From: JAUYQE01 sp035289745 | GTDB lineage: Archaea > Nanobdellota > Nanobdellia > Woesearchaeales > GW2011-AR9 | Assembly (NCBI GenBank): GCA_035289745.1 | Contig: DATDWF010000058.1 | Span: forward strand, 1 to 11,045 | Direction of reading: 5' to 3' | Length of the DNA: 11,045 nucleotides | Shown here: positions 4,930 to 11,045 of the stretch, piece after piece | How the letters are laid out: each line of letters opens with the position of its first letter | Position numbering within the stretch: the stretch's first letter is position 1 | Translations under genes and position numbers: made by a program | The notes under the pieces: model-generated | The model's database searches: none | What the model was told of the DNA's origin: nothing | The model's input: only the letters and a program-made list of their open reading frames with translations

Positions 4930-6027
4930 ATGGTCGATTACAATACTAAAATAAAAGAATTTCAGGACGAGCTACGCAAGACCAAGTATAACAAAGCCAC
5001 GCAGGGGCACCTCGGCTTAGTAAAAGCCAAGCTCGCTCTTTTGAAGCAGAAGCAGGAAGCCCGTAGCCAGCAGAAAACCGGAAAATCGTCGTACAGCTAT
5101 GTCGTCCGGCGAAGCGGCGATGCGACTGTCTTGCTGCTGGGATTTCCATCATCAGGAAAATCCACACTCTTAAACAAGCTTACGGGCACCCAGTCGGAGG
5201 TGGCAGCGTATGCTTTTACCACGCTTACCGTCATCCCCGGCATGCTTGAGTATAAGCAGGCGAAGATCCAGATCCTGGACGTGCCCGGCATTGTGCAGGG
5301 TGCTGCTTCCGGGCGAGGCCGCGGCAAAGAAGTGTTGGCAGTCATCCGGAATGCGGATTTAGTCCTTATCTTAGTTGACGTGCTGCATCCGGAGCAATAT
5401 CCGGCGCTCCTGCGTGAGCTCTGGGAAGCCAATATCCGCATCAATAAAGAAAAGCCAGACGTTTTTATTAAGAAAAAATCTCGCGGCGGCCTGCAGATTG
5501 GAAAGACGGTTCCCCTGGATGTTGACGATGCCACGCTGATGCAAATCCTGCGGGAATTTCGCATCAACAATGCTGAAGTTTTAATTCGCAGCGTCATTGA
5601 CCTGGATGATTTCATCGACTGCATCGAAGGGCAGAAAAAATACCTGCCGGCCATAACCTGCATCAGTAAAGTCGATCTGGCCGATGCTGCCACCGTCGAG
5701 CGCCGCAAACGAGAGATCAATGCTGACTTGGTCATTGCTGCGGAGAAGGACCTTAATCTCACCTCTCTCAAAGAACTCATTTTTGAGCGCCTGCACTTCA
5801 TTCGCATCTATCTGAAAGAGCCGGGGAAAGAGGCAGATAAGAAAGAGCCGCTCATCATGCGCTCCAATGCCACCATTCAAGATGTCTGCGAGCGCCTGCA
5901 CAAAGATTTCGTCAGCACTTTCAAATTTGCCCGCGTCTGGGGAAAATCTGCCAAATTTCCCGGCCAGCGGCACATGCTCAAGCACGTCGTGCAGGATGGA
6001 GATGTGCTGGAGTTGCGGATACGGTGA
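4930..6027 (+). CDS. DRG family GTP-binding protein (OBG/DRG superfamily, TGS domain)
   Basis: 365 residues, the usual length for archaeal/eukaryotic DRG. An N-terminal helical region (about 1-50, KIKEFQDELRKTKYNKATQ) is typical. The G domain follows: G1 GFPSSGKST (71-79), G2 TTLT (97-100), G3 DVPG (117-120) followed by the DRG hallmark GAASGRGRGKEVL, and G4 at SKVD (246-249). An insertion domain lies at about 165-240, and the C-terminal TGS domain at about 309-365 ends GQRHMLKHVVQDGDVLELRIR-like. DRGs bind ribosomes and are linked to translation under stress. G4 has serine where N-K-x-D is usual. The promoter predicts a leaderless transcript. The gene is convergent with the AK6-type kinase, 40 nt apart, and three T runs inside that kinase (plus strand, 6213-6366) may end its transcript. 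Confidence 0.93.
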   Translation: MVDYNTKIKEFQDELRKTKYNKATQGHLGLVKAKLALLKQKQEARSQQKTGKSSYSYVVRRSGDATVLLLGFPSSGKSTLLNKLTGTQSEVAAYAFTTLTVIPGMLEYKQAKIQILDVPGIVQGAASGRGRGKEVLAVIRNADLVLILVDVLHPEQYPALLRELWEANIRINKEKPDVFIKKKSRGGLQIGKTVPLDVDDATLMQILREFRINNAEVLIRSVIDLDDFIDCIEGQKKYLPAITCISKVDLADAATVERRKREINADLVIAAEKDLNLTSLKELIFERLHFIRIYLKEPGKEADKKEPLIMRSNATIQDVCERLHKDFVSTFKFARVWGKSAKFPGQRHMLKHVVQDGDVLELRIR

Positions 6028-6067
6028 AAAAGATCTCAGGTCTGCGGGAAATTGTTGAGAACCGAGA

Positions 6068-6568
6068 TTACCGGCTAAGCTCTTTCTCGACTCGTTGAAG
6101 AATCTCCTTCTTCTTCATCCCTTGAGCCGTATCAAAACTGAGTATTTTGTGCCCCCGCTCCTGCGCTTCTAGCCAGCAGACTTGAAAGATCTCCGCCTCC
6201 AGATTCTCCCGGATTTTTTTTCGGGAATACTTTTTTTTTTTCAGCCGCTTTTCCAGCGTTTTGAGGTCGGAACACGTCAGGATGATGCAGAGGTTCACCA
6301 GCTTTCTCGGCAGTAGATGCGCCACATGCGAATCGATGATCACTCCTCGCCTTGCTCTTTTTTTTTCTCGGCGGACGAGTGCCGCCACTTTTTTAACGTC
6401 GACAACGTAGCATTGTTTTTTCCGGTCGTAGCTTGTTGCAAGGCGCTTATAATGCTCATGCAGATCGATACGAGAAAATCCCAGCGCTTTGGAAAGAAAT
6501 GTTGCCAGCGTTGTCTTTCCCGTCCCCGGCGTTCCAGAAATGGCTATAACCGCTCTATGGGGGGACAT
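6068..6568 (-). CDS. AK6/Fap7-type nucleotide kinase (adenylate kinase family)
   Basis: 166 residues. The P-loop is GTPGTGKTT (12-20). The segment YDRKKQCYVVDVKKV (about 48-62) and then GVIIDSHVAHLLP (about 74-86) correspond to the conserved Fap7/AK6 motifs, where the D-S-H is an NMP-site signature. YSRKKIRENLEAEIFQV (about 114-130) is the family lid region. Family members have adenylate kinase/ATPase activity; in eukaryotes and archaea Fap7 binds uS11 during small-subunit maturation, so a ribosome-assembly role is plausible but inferred. The ATG at 6568 overlaps the upstream permease gene by 14 nt, making it the last gene of the ABC unit. An A11 run encodes KKKK near 6231-6241 (minus strand) and could allow slippage, though the frame is intact. 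Confidence 0.9.
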   Translation of the reverse strand: MSPHRAVIAISGTPGTGKTTLATFLSKALGFSRIDLHEHYKRLATSYDRKKQCYVVDVKKVAALVRREKKRARRGVIIDSHVAHLLPRKLVNLCIILTCSDLKTLEKRLKKKKYSRKKIRENLEAEIFQVCWLEAQERGHKILSFDTAQGMKKKEILQRVEKELSR

Positions 6569-8303
6569 TCTTGTTTTTCTTCGCCAGTTCGCGATGCTTG
6601 TGATGGTGCTGCTGCCAGAAGCGGTGAATAAAGTGCTTGTGCCAGAGCCAGTCTAGCAGAAGGATAATCCCAAAGAGTCCCGCGGCATAGCCTACCAGAG
6701 TAAAGAACTCTCCCGCTATGCTTGCAAAAGGCACCTGGAAAATGAAAACTTCCCGGACCATTTTTTCGGCGATGACAAAAGGATTCAGGGCTACAATCTC
6801 CCGCACCGTAGGCGACAGCCCTTCCAACGGCAAAATAACGCCGGAAACGAAAAGTAATACACTGCCCAGAGAAACCGATGCCAGCGTTCCCGTGTCTTCG
6901 GAGACAAAGAGATAGCCAACTCCCATGCCCAGTAACGTGAACACCGATGCTGCAATCAAGAGGATGAGGGCAACCGGGAAGATTGCGGGAATAGCATTTT
7001 CCAGGAAAAAGAGGGCAATGCCCAGAACAATAACAATTTCAATGAACGCCAGAATCATATTGGTAAAGTACGTCGTCGCGATAAACGTGGCGCGGTTTAT
7101 CGGCAGGAAGAAGTTTCGGAAAAAAGCCGGGCTGTGCTTTTCCATCAGCACCAAGGTCGTCCCTAAAAGCAGGGAGCTGAACATGACGATGAGCACCAGC
7201 AGTGCTGGGAAGAGATAGCTTAAGTACGTGCTTTCCTGGGCTACTGGCTCAATCTTCGTCACAATGGGTGCGGAAATTGTTTCCGCTTCCGTCACTTTCT
7301 GGCCAGCCAGAGTTGCATAGACCTCATTGAGCGAAGCATAGAGGCTATCCAGGGAGCTCACGACCCCTTGGAGCACTGAAACGACTTCTCCAACGCTATT
7401 CTTGGCCTCGTCTCTCGTAGCACCCGCGGCGCTTAGTTTCATCGTGGCATCTTCTACCTGTTTTTCGAGAGTGGTCAAGACTGCTGTCAGTGTGTCCGTG
7501 CTATTGCCCGCCGCTAGATTTTTTATCGCATCCAGCTCTTTCTTGGCATCGTTCAGCAAGCCTTTAATTTCGTCTTCTTTCGCTTCATCTTCTATTCCCG
7601 CACTGCCCACAGCACTCTTGGCATCTTGTATGAAATCCAAAGCTGCATCTGCCGAGCCAGTAAGATTAGCCAGGAGAACCGTGCTGGAAACATTTATCGC
7701 TGCATCCGGAGGTATAAGATCCATGCCCACAAGTTTTTCTTGGGCAGTTCCCAGGCTGGTTACGGCACTGCTGACCTTTTCTTTCAAGCTCTGGATTGTC
7801 GTGAGATGCTGCGCCAGGGCATCTTTGGTGCTCATGAGCCGTGACAGAATATCTTGGGTAAGCACCTGGGAAAGCTCTTGGGACTTTAAATTAAATTTCT
7901 CTTTGACTGTTTCCTGCACCATCCAGACAAGATTGATCTTGCTGGGATCGACGTAGAACGTCACTTCCTTTTGCTGGTTGCTTTCCACCCGCAGGCTTTC
8001 GGGAACGAGAATGCACGTATGTACCACACCACTCTTGATATCTTCCAAGCAAGGAGCACTATCTCCTTCGTACGGAAAGACGGTGAACCCATCTGCTTCC
8101 AGAAGCTGCTTGAAAGCGGCCACATCATCAGATATCGTCGGAGAAACCAGTCCCAGTGTCAAGCCATATTTTCCCGCCGTGTTATAAGAAAGGCCCAAGA
8201 GCAGGATGATGAGTAAAGGCGCAAAGATAACAATGAGTGCCGAGCCTTTGGCTCGAATAAGGATTTTCAGGTTTTTGGTGGTTAAAAGCCAGAGGCTGTT
8301 CAT
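6555..8303 (-). CDS. ABC-2 type transporter permease with large extracytoplasmic domain
   Basis: 582 residues. One membrane segment near the N terminus (about 21-39) follows the short cytosolic start. A large soluble region (about 45-355) contains long helical, Ala/Ser/Lys/Glu-rich heptad-like stretches (about 130-335). Five further membrane segments follow (about 361-385, 406-433, 440-466, 475-493, 530-552). This 1 + 5 layout with a large loop after helix 1 is the ABC2_membrane pattern. The motif after the fourth segment (LPLEGLSPTVREIVALNPF) is typical of ABC-2 exporters. The C terminus is basic and His-rich (HKHFIHRFWQQHHHKH). It pairs with the ATPase encoded 72 nt upstream and would export a lipid, glycan, peptide or drug; substrate is unknown. 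GAGG lies about 10 nt before the ATG. The stop overlaps the next gene's start. Confidence 0.88.
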   Translation of the reverse strand: MNSLWLLTTKNLKILIRAKGSALIVIFAPLLIILLLGLSYNTAGKYGLTLGLVSPTISDDVAAFKQLLEADGFTVFPYEGDSAPCLEDIKSGVVHTCILVPESLRVESNQQKEVTFYVDPSKINLVWMVQETVKEKFNLKSQELSQVLTQDILSRLMSTKDALAQHLTTIQSLKEKVSSAVTSLGTAQEKLVGMDLIPPDAAINVSSTVLLANLTGSADAALDFIQDAKSAVGSAGIEDEAKEDEIKGLLNDAKKELDAIKNLAAGNSTDTLTAVLTTLEKQVEDATMKLSAAGATRDEAKNSVGEVVSVLQGVVSSLDSLYASLNEVYATLAGQKVTEAETISAPIVTKIEPVAQESTYLSYLFPALLVLIVMFSSLLLGTTLVLMEKHSPAFFRNFFLPINRATFIATTYFTNMILAFIEIVIVLGIALFFLENAIPAIFPVALILLIAASVFTLLGMGVGYLFVSEDTGTLASVSLGSVLLFVSGVILPLEGLSPTVREIVALNPFVIAEKMVREVFIFQVPFASIAGEFFTLVGYAAGLFGIILLLDWLWHKHFIHRFWQQHHHKHRELAKKNKNVPP

Positions 8304-8375
8304 GGTGGTGTTTCCTCTTTTTTTCTTTCTCTCTTTTACTTATCTTTCTTGCTGCTGGATGCGGTTCTGGTTGGC

Positions 8376-9314
8376 TTAGCGCTCCCGAACAATTTTTTCA
8401 AATATCTCCATGAGCGATGGCTTGCGTACATCCAAATGATGCAGTTCCAGATGCTCTTTCTGGATGATACTCAGCAAACTGTTCATAATGCTTTCGACAT
8501 GTTCTGGATAGATCGTAATGCTGTGCCCTTTATCAACAATTTTTTTCACAGGCAAGGCTTTCATCTGCTGGATGAGCTCCTCTTTTTTGTGCTGGGATCT
8601 CACCGTAATCGTAAAATGATCCTGTGCAAAAGGCGCCCGAATCTCGTCCAAGAGCCCATGCCCCACTTTGCCTTTATGGACAATGGCGATCTTGTTGCAC
8701 ATCCGTTCCACGCTGTCGAGATGGTGCGACGCTAAAACGATGGTAATGCCCTGCCGGTTGATGGCCTGCAGGAGGGCTGTTATCTCCTCTTGAAGAATCG
8801 GATCAAGGTCTGCTGTGGGCTCGTCCAAAATCAGCATTTTGGGATTGTGCACTAAGCTGCAGGAAATATCTAGGCGCTTTTGCATGCCGCCGGAGAGCTC
8901 TTCGCCAAGTTTTTCCTGATGGTCCCAGAGGTGGGTTGCCTCAAGCAAGTTTCGGATATTGTGCTGGAGCGTATCCGGGCGAATCCCATACAGCCTGCCA
9001 AAATGCAGGAGATTTTCCTGAACCGTCAATTTTGGATAGAACGAGCTATGCTGTGGCGCGAAGCCGATGTCTTTTTTGAATCGGGCCAGATTTCTGGGCA
9101 GGTTTTGCGGCTTTTCTGTCGCTCTGCCATGATACAGAACTTCTCCTTCCGTGGGCTCTAAGAAGCCAGTGATAATATTGAGGAGCGTGGTTTTCCCGCT
9201 GCCGGACGAGCCGATAACGCCGAGGAAATCGCCTTCTTCGACGGAGAGCTGCACATCTTCCAGAATCTTCCGCTTGCGGAATTCCTGCGTTACCTCTTTT
9301 AGTTCCAGGAGCAC
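8376..9314 (-). CDS. ABC transporter ATP-binding protein
   Basis: 312 residues, one nucleotide-binding domain (about 1-215) with an extra ~95-residue C-terminal domain as in ABC-2 exporters. Visible motifs: Walker A GSSGSGKTT (35-43), Q-loop Q88 (FAPQHSS), signature LSGGMQKRL (140-148), Walker B LILDEP (161-166) with catalytic E165, D-loop around D169-171 (ADLDP), and the switch histidine in LASHHLD (194-200). It would dimerise on the cytosolic face and drive the permease encoded next. The start is GTG (9312-9314), supported by a TATA box centred about 26 nt upstream; no ATG fits better since L-L-E-L-K-E-V is the normal beginning. It is first in the three-gene unit with permease and AK6-type kinase. 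An insertion sequence ends 46 bp upstream. Confidence 0.93.
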   Translation of the reverse strand: MLLELKEVTQEFRKRKILEDVQLSVEEGDFLGVIGSSGSGKTTLLNIITGFLEPTEGEVLYHGRATEKPQNLPRNLARFKKDIGFAPQHSSFYPKLTVQENLLHFGRLYGIRPDTLQHNIRNLLEATHLWDHQEKLGEELSGGMQKRLDISCSLVHNPKMLILDEPTADLDPILQEEITALLQAINRQGITIVLASHHLDSVERMCNKIAIVHKGKVGHGLLDEIRAPFAQDHFTITVRSQHKKEELIQQMKALPVKKIVDKGHSITIYPEHVESIMNSLLSIIQKEHLELHHLDVRKPSLMEIFEKIVRER

Positions 9315-9333
9315 GACCTTTTAAAAGCATCTT

Positions 9334-9343
9334 TTCATATATA
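9334..9343 (-). promoter_or_regulatory. TATA box of the ABC/AK6 unit
   Basis: The minus strand reads GTTTATATATG here, centred about 26 nt before the GTG at 9314, predicting a leaderless message. The target duplication and left end of the insertion sequence lie only 8-17 bp further upstream, at the position where a BRE or activator site would sit. A second TATA-like string (CTTTTAAAAG, 9318-9327) is too close to the start. Confidence 0.5.
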
Positions 9344-9350
9344 AACTTTT

Positions 9351-9359
9351 GGAGGGCGC
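9351..9359. repeat. Target site duplication, left copy
   Basis: GGAGGGCGC directly abuts the left terminal inverted repeat and is repeated exactly at 10375-10383 on the other side of the element. Confidence 0.85.
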
Positions 9360-9383
9360 GATTCTGTTTATTCTTCGGCATAT
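9360..9383. repeat. Terminal inverted repeat, left (IRL)
   Basis: Begins GATTCTGTTTATTCTTCGGC and matches the reverse complement of 10351-10374 at about 20 of 24 positions. The stop codon of the transposase (9368-9370) lies inside it. Confidence 0.85.
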
Positions 9384-10311
9384 ACCTGCTTAATCAGATT
9401 TAATAACTGCCAGTTCTCTCCTAACTCTAAATTTATCTTGGCCCTTTCTGCTGGTGTTCTCCAAGTCTTTTCTTTTGGCACCCACTTTTTTGTCTTCCTA
9501 CATTTTTTCATTAATCTTTGTTTATCGATGTAATTGTAGTACACATCCCCAATATCATACAACGATGATATACCTTCCAAGCCTTTGTTTCCCCTCGCAT
9601 TTTTTTCCAACTTTCTGCTATACTGGTGATCTCGTTCAATGCAATTGTTATTTCTTTTTAATCCATATTTCTGGCACTTGATGGGAACACCATGCGTTAA
9701 AGTGGCCACATGAAAGAAATATTTGGTAAATCCTTTCTTGTAATGCGCTAACATGTCGGATGTAAAATTAAATTTCTTTCCGCGTTTCTTTGCTTCAAGA
9801 AATTGGCCATAAAAACGATTCTTAATGTCCGCATAAACTTTCTTTGGGCCATCTTTGTAGGTACGCTTTATAGACGAGAAAGAGTTTATTCTGAATTTTG
9901 TTTTTCTGTCTTTGCTTACCCAGCGGTAGAATTTTTTTTTGAAAACTTAGAAACGAATTCATCCAAATTAATTTTCCCACTTAATTTTGGAATTTGTTTC
10001 AGGTTTAAATTTCTCAAAACTTTTCCATATTTTTTAACCCAGTTGTATGCGGTTGCGGGGCAGATTTCTGCTTTACCATATTCTTTGAAATGTTTGCTCA
10101 CTTCCTGATAAGGCATGCCTCTTTTTCGGCAGCTGATTGCCTCCGCAATCACTTCTGGTTTATGCTTCATTTTCCAGAAGCCGTCATTGGGAACAAAAGT
10201 ACGATTACATTTTCTACAAATAAAGCGTTGCTTTTTACCAGTTTTATTGTCTCGGAAACCGGCTTTTACGATCTTTTCATTCGATTTGCAAAAAAGGCAG
10301 GAGGTTTTCAT
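9368..10311 (-). CDS. DDE transposase in two frames, joined by -1 shift at an A9 run
   Basis: The upstream frame (ATG at 10311, stop at 9916-9918) has a zinc ribbon (C5, C8, C32, C35), a helix-turn-helix (about 55-95) and the first catalytic Asp, D117 (INLDEF). The downstream frame continues homologously from 9940 to 9368 with D186 (FTSDML) and E226 (NNCIERDH). A -1 shift on A9 (9932-9940) gives ...SKK-KFYRW..., one protein of 314 residues with a full D-D-E triad. The end (TPAERAKINLELGENWQLL) is typical of archaeal DDE transposases. The intact element ends and duplication make programmed frameshifting or transcript slippage more attractive than decay, but a simple frameshift mutation or sequencing error in the homopolymer cannot be excluded. 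A GTG at 10320 or TTG at 10323 could extend the start; a TATA-like TTAATATAC (10343-10351) lies 27 nt before that GTG. Confidence 0.85.
9932..9940 (-). promoter_or_regulatory. A9 slippery site for -1 frameshifting in the transposase
   Basis: Nine A residues on the coding strand. Read as TCA AAA AAA AAT the frame ends 6 codons later at TAA; slipping back one base gives AAA TTC and continues for 188 codons. Position, just after the first catalytic Asp, is where both frames overlap. Confidence 0.6.
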
Positions 10312-10350
10312 GTCTATCACCAAGCAAGAGAAAACAGTACTTGTATATTA

Positions 10351-10374
10351 ATCTGCCGAAGATTAAACACTATC
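10351..10374. repeat. Terminal inverted repeat, right (IRR)
   Basis: Its reverse complement begins GATAGTGTTTAATCTTCGGC and matches the left end except at four positions. It lies upstream of the transposase start and adjoins the TATA-like promoter. Confidence 0.85.
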
Positions 10375-10383
10375 GGAGGGCGC
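10375..10383. repeat. Target site duplication, right copy
   Basis: GGAGGGCGC, identical to 9351-9359. Joining the two flanks at one copy rebuilds the pre-insertion site between the ABC promoter and the 3' flank of the gene at 10449. Confidence 0.85.
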
Positions 10384-10448
10384 CGCTTCGATAGAGGGTC
10401 TACCCCGCCAGTAGGAATCTGTATTTCATACCGTTTGTCGAAAAGTAT

Positions 10449-11018
10449 CTACTTATCGAATGCATCAGCGCAGACACGGCGGGGATCCGCCGGTGCAGAA
10501 GAGAGATACCGCAGGTGACCGTCTGGAGTAGCATATCCCGGGATAAAAAATTCACTCATACTTTGATCGCCAGCAAACATTGCCGAAAGACAGCTCAGGT
10601 ACGTATCGACTAACAGGATTTCTTTTTGATTCAGCAGAACTCCCACCACAGAGGAGCCGCCACTGTTCGCGACTAGGAATGTGTCAGAAGGAGAGCATTG
10701 GGGAGCAGGAAGAAAGGCATATTCTCCTTCTTGCCTTTCCACCTCAGCAACGATATTCCCATCAGTATCGTAGACGGAGAAGAGCATTGCCGGAGAATCA
10801 CCACTGTAGCGCACGCTCAACGTCTGTGTATCGCACAGAGGGAAATTCTTCTCCTCTCCCTGGAAAAGGGCATAAAAACTAAGATTAACCACCTCCGCAA
10901 CACTCACGTTGCCGAAAGGGGGAATCGCTGCCGGAATAAATTTTGCGACCCCCTGACCAGATTCTACCTCCAGGAGAAGACCCCTTGTAACACTTTGCAG
11001 AAAAACAATCTCTGTGAC
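10449..11018 (-). CDS. Hypothetical protein, probably 5'-incomplete
   Basis: Not recognised. The simplest start is GTG at 10907 (152 residues), but the same frame stays open upstream and reads like coding sequence (TEIVFLQSVTRGLLLEVESG, then AKFIPAAIPPFGN) until it meets the right arm of a 27-bp inverted repeat (11019-11045), where a TGA appears. No ATG, GTG or TTG occurs in that extension, so the true start may lie beyond a misassembled end; the feature is drawn to the inner edge of the repeat. The protein is rich in beta-strand-like stretches (TLSVRYSGDSPAMLFSVYD) with acidic and aromatic residues and has two or more cysteines, but no clear membrane segment or catalytic motif. It may be a secreted or surface domain, which is speculation. 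The IS element lies 74 bp beyond its stop. Confidence 0.5.
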   Translation of the reverse strand, partial: VTEIVFLQSVTRGLLLEVESGQGVAKFIPAAIPPFGNVSVAEVVNLSFYALFQGEEKNFPLCDTQTLSVRYSGDSPAMLFSVYDTDGNIVAEVERQEGEYAFLPAPQCSPSDTFLVANSGGSSVVGVLLNQKEILLVDTYLSCLSAMFAGDQSMSEFFIPGYATPDGHLRYLSSAPADPRRVCADAFDK

Positions 11019-11045
11019 GGTAGAATCTGGTCAGGGGGTCGCAAA
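10942..11045. repeat. Perfect 27-bp inverted repeat ending at the window edge
   Basis: The left arm (10942-10968, starting TTTGCGACCCCC) is the exact reverse complement of the right arm (11019-11045), with a 50-nt spacer. The right arm runs to the final base, so its full length is unknown. The left arm lies in apparent coding sequence and the right arm brings a stop into the same frame, as expected of a chimeric fold-back. A genuine hairpin or inversion is the alternative. Confidence 0.9.

Larger units (their letters stand above)
9360..10374 (-). mobile_element. Complete insertion sequence, 1015 bp, DDE transposase
   Basis: The element is bounded by imperfect terminal inverted repeats (9360-9383 and 10351-10374, about 20 of 24 positions matching, sharing TCTTCGGCA) and by a perfect 9-bp direct repeat GGAGGGCGC on both sides. 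It encodes one transposase on the minus strand, split at an A9 run. Length, 9-bp duplication, an N-terminal zinc finger/HTH part and a -1 frameshift site recall the IS1 family, but the terminal sequence (GATTCTGTT) is also reminiscent of IS6 ends, and the protein resembles archaeal stand-alone DDE transposases, so the family is left open. The exact duplication implies a recent insertion. It landed between the ABC unit promoter and the unrecognised gene at 10449. Confidence 0.9.

Noticed and set aside
5097..5807. Minus-strand frame of 236 codons opposite the DRG gene
   Set aside because: Arg/Ser-rich shadow of a clear GTPase coding sequence; no motif of its own.
7402..7956. Plus-strand frame of 184 codons opposite the ABC permease
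   Set aside because: Ser/Ala/Leu-rich mirror of the helical permease domain; no promoter or family features.
9351..10383. 8-bp target duplication (IS6-style) for the insertion sequence
   Set aside because: Only a 9-bp reading leaves both terminal inverted repeats starting symmetrically with G...C; 8-bp choices misalign the ends.
1..11045. CRISPR array, defence island or prophage
   Set aside because: No regularly spaced repeats, cas, nuclease-methylase or phage structural genes were seen; the only mobile feature is the insertion sequence.

Overview
The window looks like a piece of an archaeal genome. It carries archaeal/eukaryotic-type genes (ribosomal protein eL43/L37Ae, RNA polymerase subunit Rpo12/RpoP, prefoldin beta, UPF0147, a DRG-type GTPase with a TGS domain, an AK6/Fap7-type kinase), TATA-box promoters and a tRNA gene that appears to hold two introns. 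The short genes, the compact 185-residue MscS-like protein and the many tight spacings would suit a small-genome DPANN-type archaeon, but the lineage is inference.

Layout: (1) 1-708, the 3' part of a right-handed beta-helix protein, cut by the left edge. (2) 807-1847, an M24 Xaa-Pro dipeptidase-like peptidase, convergent with and overlapping by 4 nt an unrecognised 320-residue coiled-coil protein (1844-2806, minus). (3) A 132-nt divergent spacer with a 19-nt palindrome and promoters. It leads into tRNA-Pro(UGG) with an anticodon-loop and a T-loop insert, and 24 nt later into the information-processing cluster eL43, rpoP, prefoldin beta, UPF0147 (3091-4036). (4) A short MscS-like channel (4080-4637, minus) divergent from a DRG-type GTPase (4930-6027, plus). 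The 292-nt gap between them is GC-rich and rich in inverted repeats, and may encode a structured RNA. (5) A minus-strand run from 9314 down to 6068: ABC ATPase, ABC-2 permease and AK6-type kinase, which reads as one transcription unit. (6) 9360-10374, a complete 1015-bp insertion sequence with about 24-bp imperfect terminal inverted repeats and a perfect 9-bp target duplication. Its DDE transposase is split into two frames at a nine-A run, placed as expected for -1 frameshifting. (7) 10449 to the right edge, an unrecognised minus-strand protein whose upstream part runs into a perfect 27-bp inverted repeat ending at the last base; this may be an assembly fold-back.

How it works together: the tRNA/eL43/Rpo12/prefoldin/UPF0147 block covers translation, transcription and folding. 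The ABC pair forms a plausible exporter or membrane-remodelling complex, with a nucleotide kinase possibly involved in ribosome maturation attached by a 14-nt overlap. Several genes have a TATA box centred about 24-27 nt before the start codon, which predicts leaderless or nearly leaderless mRNAs.
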